Shown: piece after piece, positions 63,786 to 64,000 of the stretch
How positions within the stretch are numbered: the first letter of the stretch is position 1
How the letters are laid out: each line of letters starts with the position of its first letter
Assembly: GCA_963781025.1 (NCBI GenBank)
Contig: CAWADU010000003.1
Span: 434,001-498,000 of the forward strand
Source: Tardibacter sp963781025
GTDB lineage: Bacteria > Pseudomonadota > Alphaproteobacteria > Sphingomonadales > Sphingomonadaceae
Reading direction: 5' to 3'
Length of the DNA: 64,000 bases
Notes under the pieces: model-generated
Told to the model about the DNA's origin: nothing
Databases searched by the model: none
The model's input: only the letters and a program-made list of their open reading frames with translations
Made by a program: the position numbers and the translations under genes

Positions 63786-63941
63786 ATGGCTCCATTTGCG
63801 GTTTTTATGCTTGCCGGACTGATGTGGTTCGGGCCGACGGTATTCGGCTGGGACGATTTCCATCACTATATCCAGATCGCTTTGATCATGGCGTTCATGT
63901 TCGGCGTTCTGTTCGGATGGAGCGTCAGCCGGCAGCGTTGA
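63786..63941 (+). CDS. Hypothetical small membrane protein
   Basis: 51 residues, mostly hydrophobic, with two probable membrane segments: MAPFAVFMLAGLMWFGPTVFGW and YIQIALIMAFMFGVLFGW, linked by DDFHHY. A GAGGGTCGGGA stretch precedes ATG 63786; the frame extends to 63726, but that part is arginine-rich and unlikely. No family is recognised. The amphipathic pattern and clean ends make it more likely real than chance, with moderate confidence. Confidence 0.5.
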   Translation: MAPFAVFMLAGLMWFGPTVFGWDDFHHYIQIALIMAFMFGVLFGWSVSRQR

Positions 63942-64000
63942 ACGCGGCTCCCCCCGAACCCCGCTTAGTACCGGCTTGATCCGACCCGTTATTTTCGCGT

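Overview
The window is a single GC-rich chromosomal segment from an alphaproteobacterium, most likely order Sphingomonadales. The evidence is the gene order (divL-tsaE-amgK-murU-addB-addA-trxA; adk between secY and rpsM), AddAB instead of RecBCD, a divL-type kinase with tyrosine at the phospho-acceptor site, and frequent GTG/TTG starts with ATGA or TTGA overlaps. I see no tRNA, rRNA, CRISPR array, insertion sequence, prophage or plasmid feature. This is core genome.

Layout. Positions 1-7.4 kb: the first codons of dapF (minus strand, running off the edge), a DUF924 protein, a membrane GGDEF/EAL protein, then the ffh-rpsP-rimM-trmD-rplS translation cluster and asd. 7.4-12.7 kb: accessory and stress genes (GFA-family protein, alpha/beta hydrolase, an M2 metallopeptidase lipoprotein, peroxiredoxin, YqgE, a secreted hypothetical). 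12.9-14.3 kb: ahcY, closed by an intrinsic terminator. 14.5-25.9 kb: a tightly overlapping string divL, tsaE, amgK, murU, addB, addA, trxA, joining cell-cycle signalling, tRNA t6A modification, peptidoglycan recycling and double-strand-break repair. 26-30 kb: argJ and secA, divergent. 30.1-49.2 kb: the str, S10, spc and alpha ribosomal operons in canonical order (rpsL to rplQ), including fusA, tuf, secY, adk and rpoA. 49.3-64 kb: a secreted hypothetical, a DUF2306 protein, guaA, an ArsC-like reductase, a RidA protein, panB, a YfgM-like/BamB/Der string, a TusA-like protein, a stand-alone Hpt protein, and purL separated from purS-purQ by three genes on the other strand (yceI, yhhQ, a glutathione peroxidase).

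The most striking property of the sequence itself is 28 single- or double-base indels that break 16 genes, nearly all of them essential and highly conserved (trmD, ahcY, divL, amgK, rplD, rplV, rpsC, rplN, rplX, rplE, rpsN, rpsH, rplF, rpmD, bamB, yhhQ). Almost all are one extra base, nearly always readable as lying at or next to a third codon position. They cluster in the most conserved loci. I read them as consensus errors, possibly from merging two synonymous alleles, and not as biology. Reconstructed gene spans are given with the frame breaks stated.

Biologically the best observations are: the DivL pseudokinase with Tyr replacing His; ribosomal protein S12 carrying Arg at position 88, where Lys is usual (predicting streptomycin tolerance); GMP synthase with SGGVNS in place of SGGVDS; an Adk with a four-cysteine LID; and the AmgK-MurU cell-wall recycling pair embedded in the divL string. 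I did not find a convincing undescribed multi-gene system.
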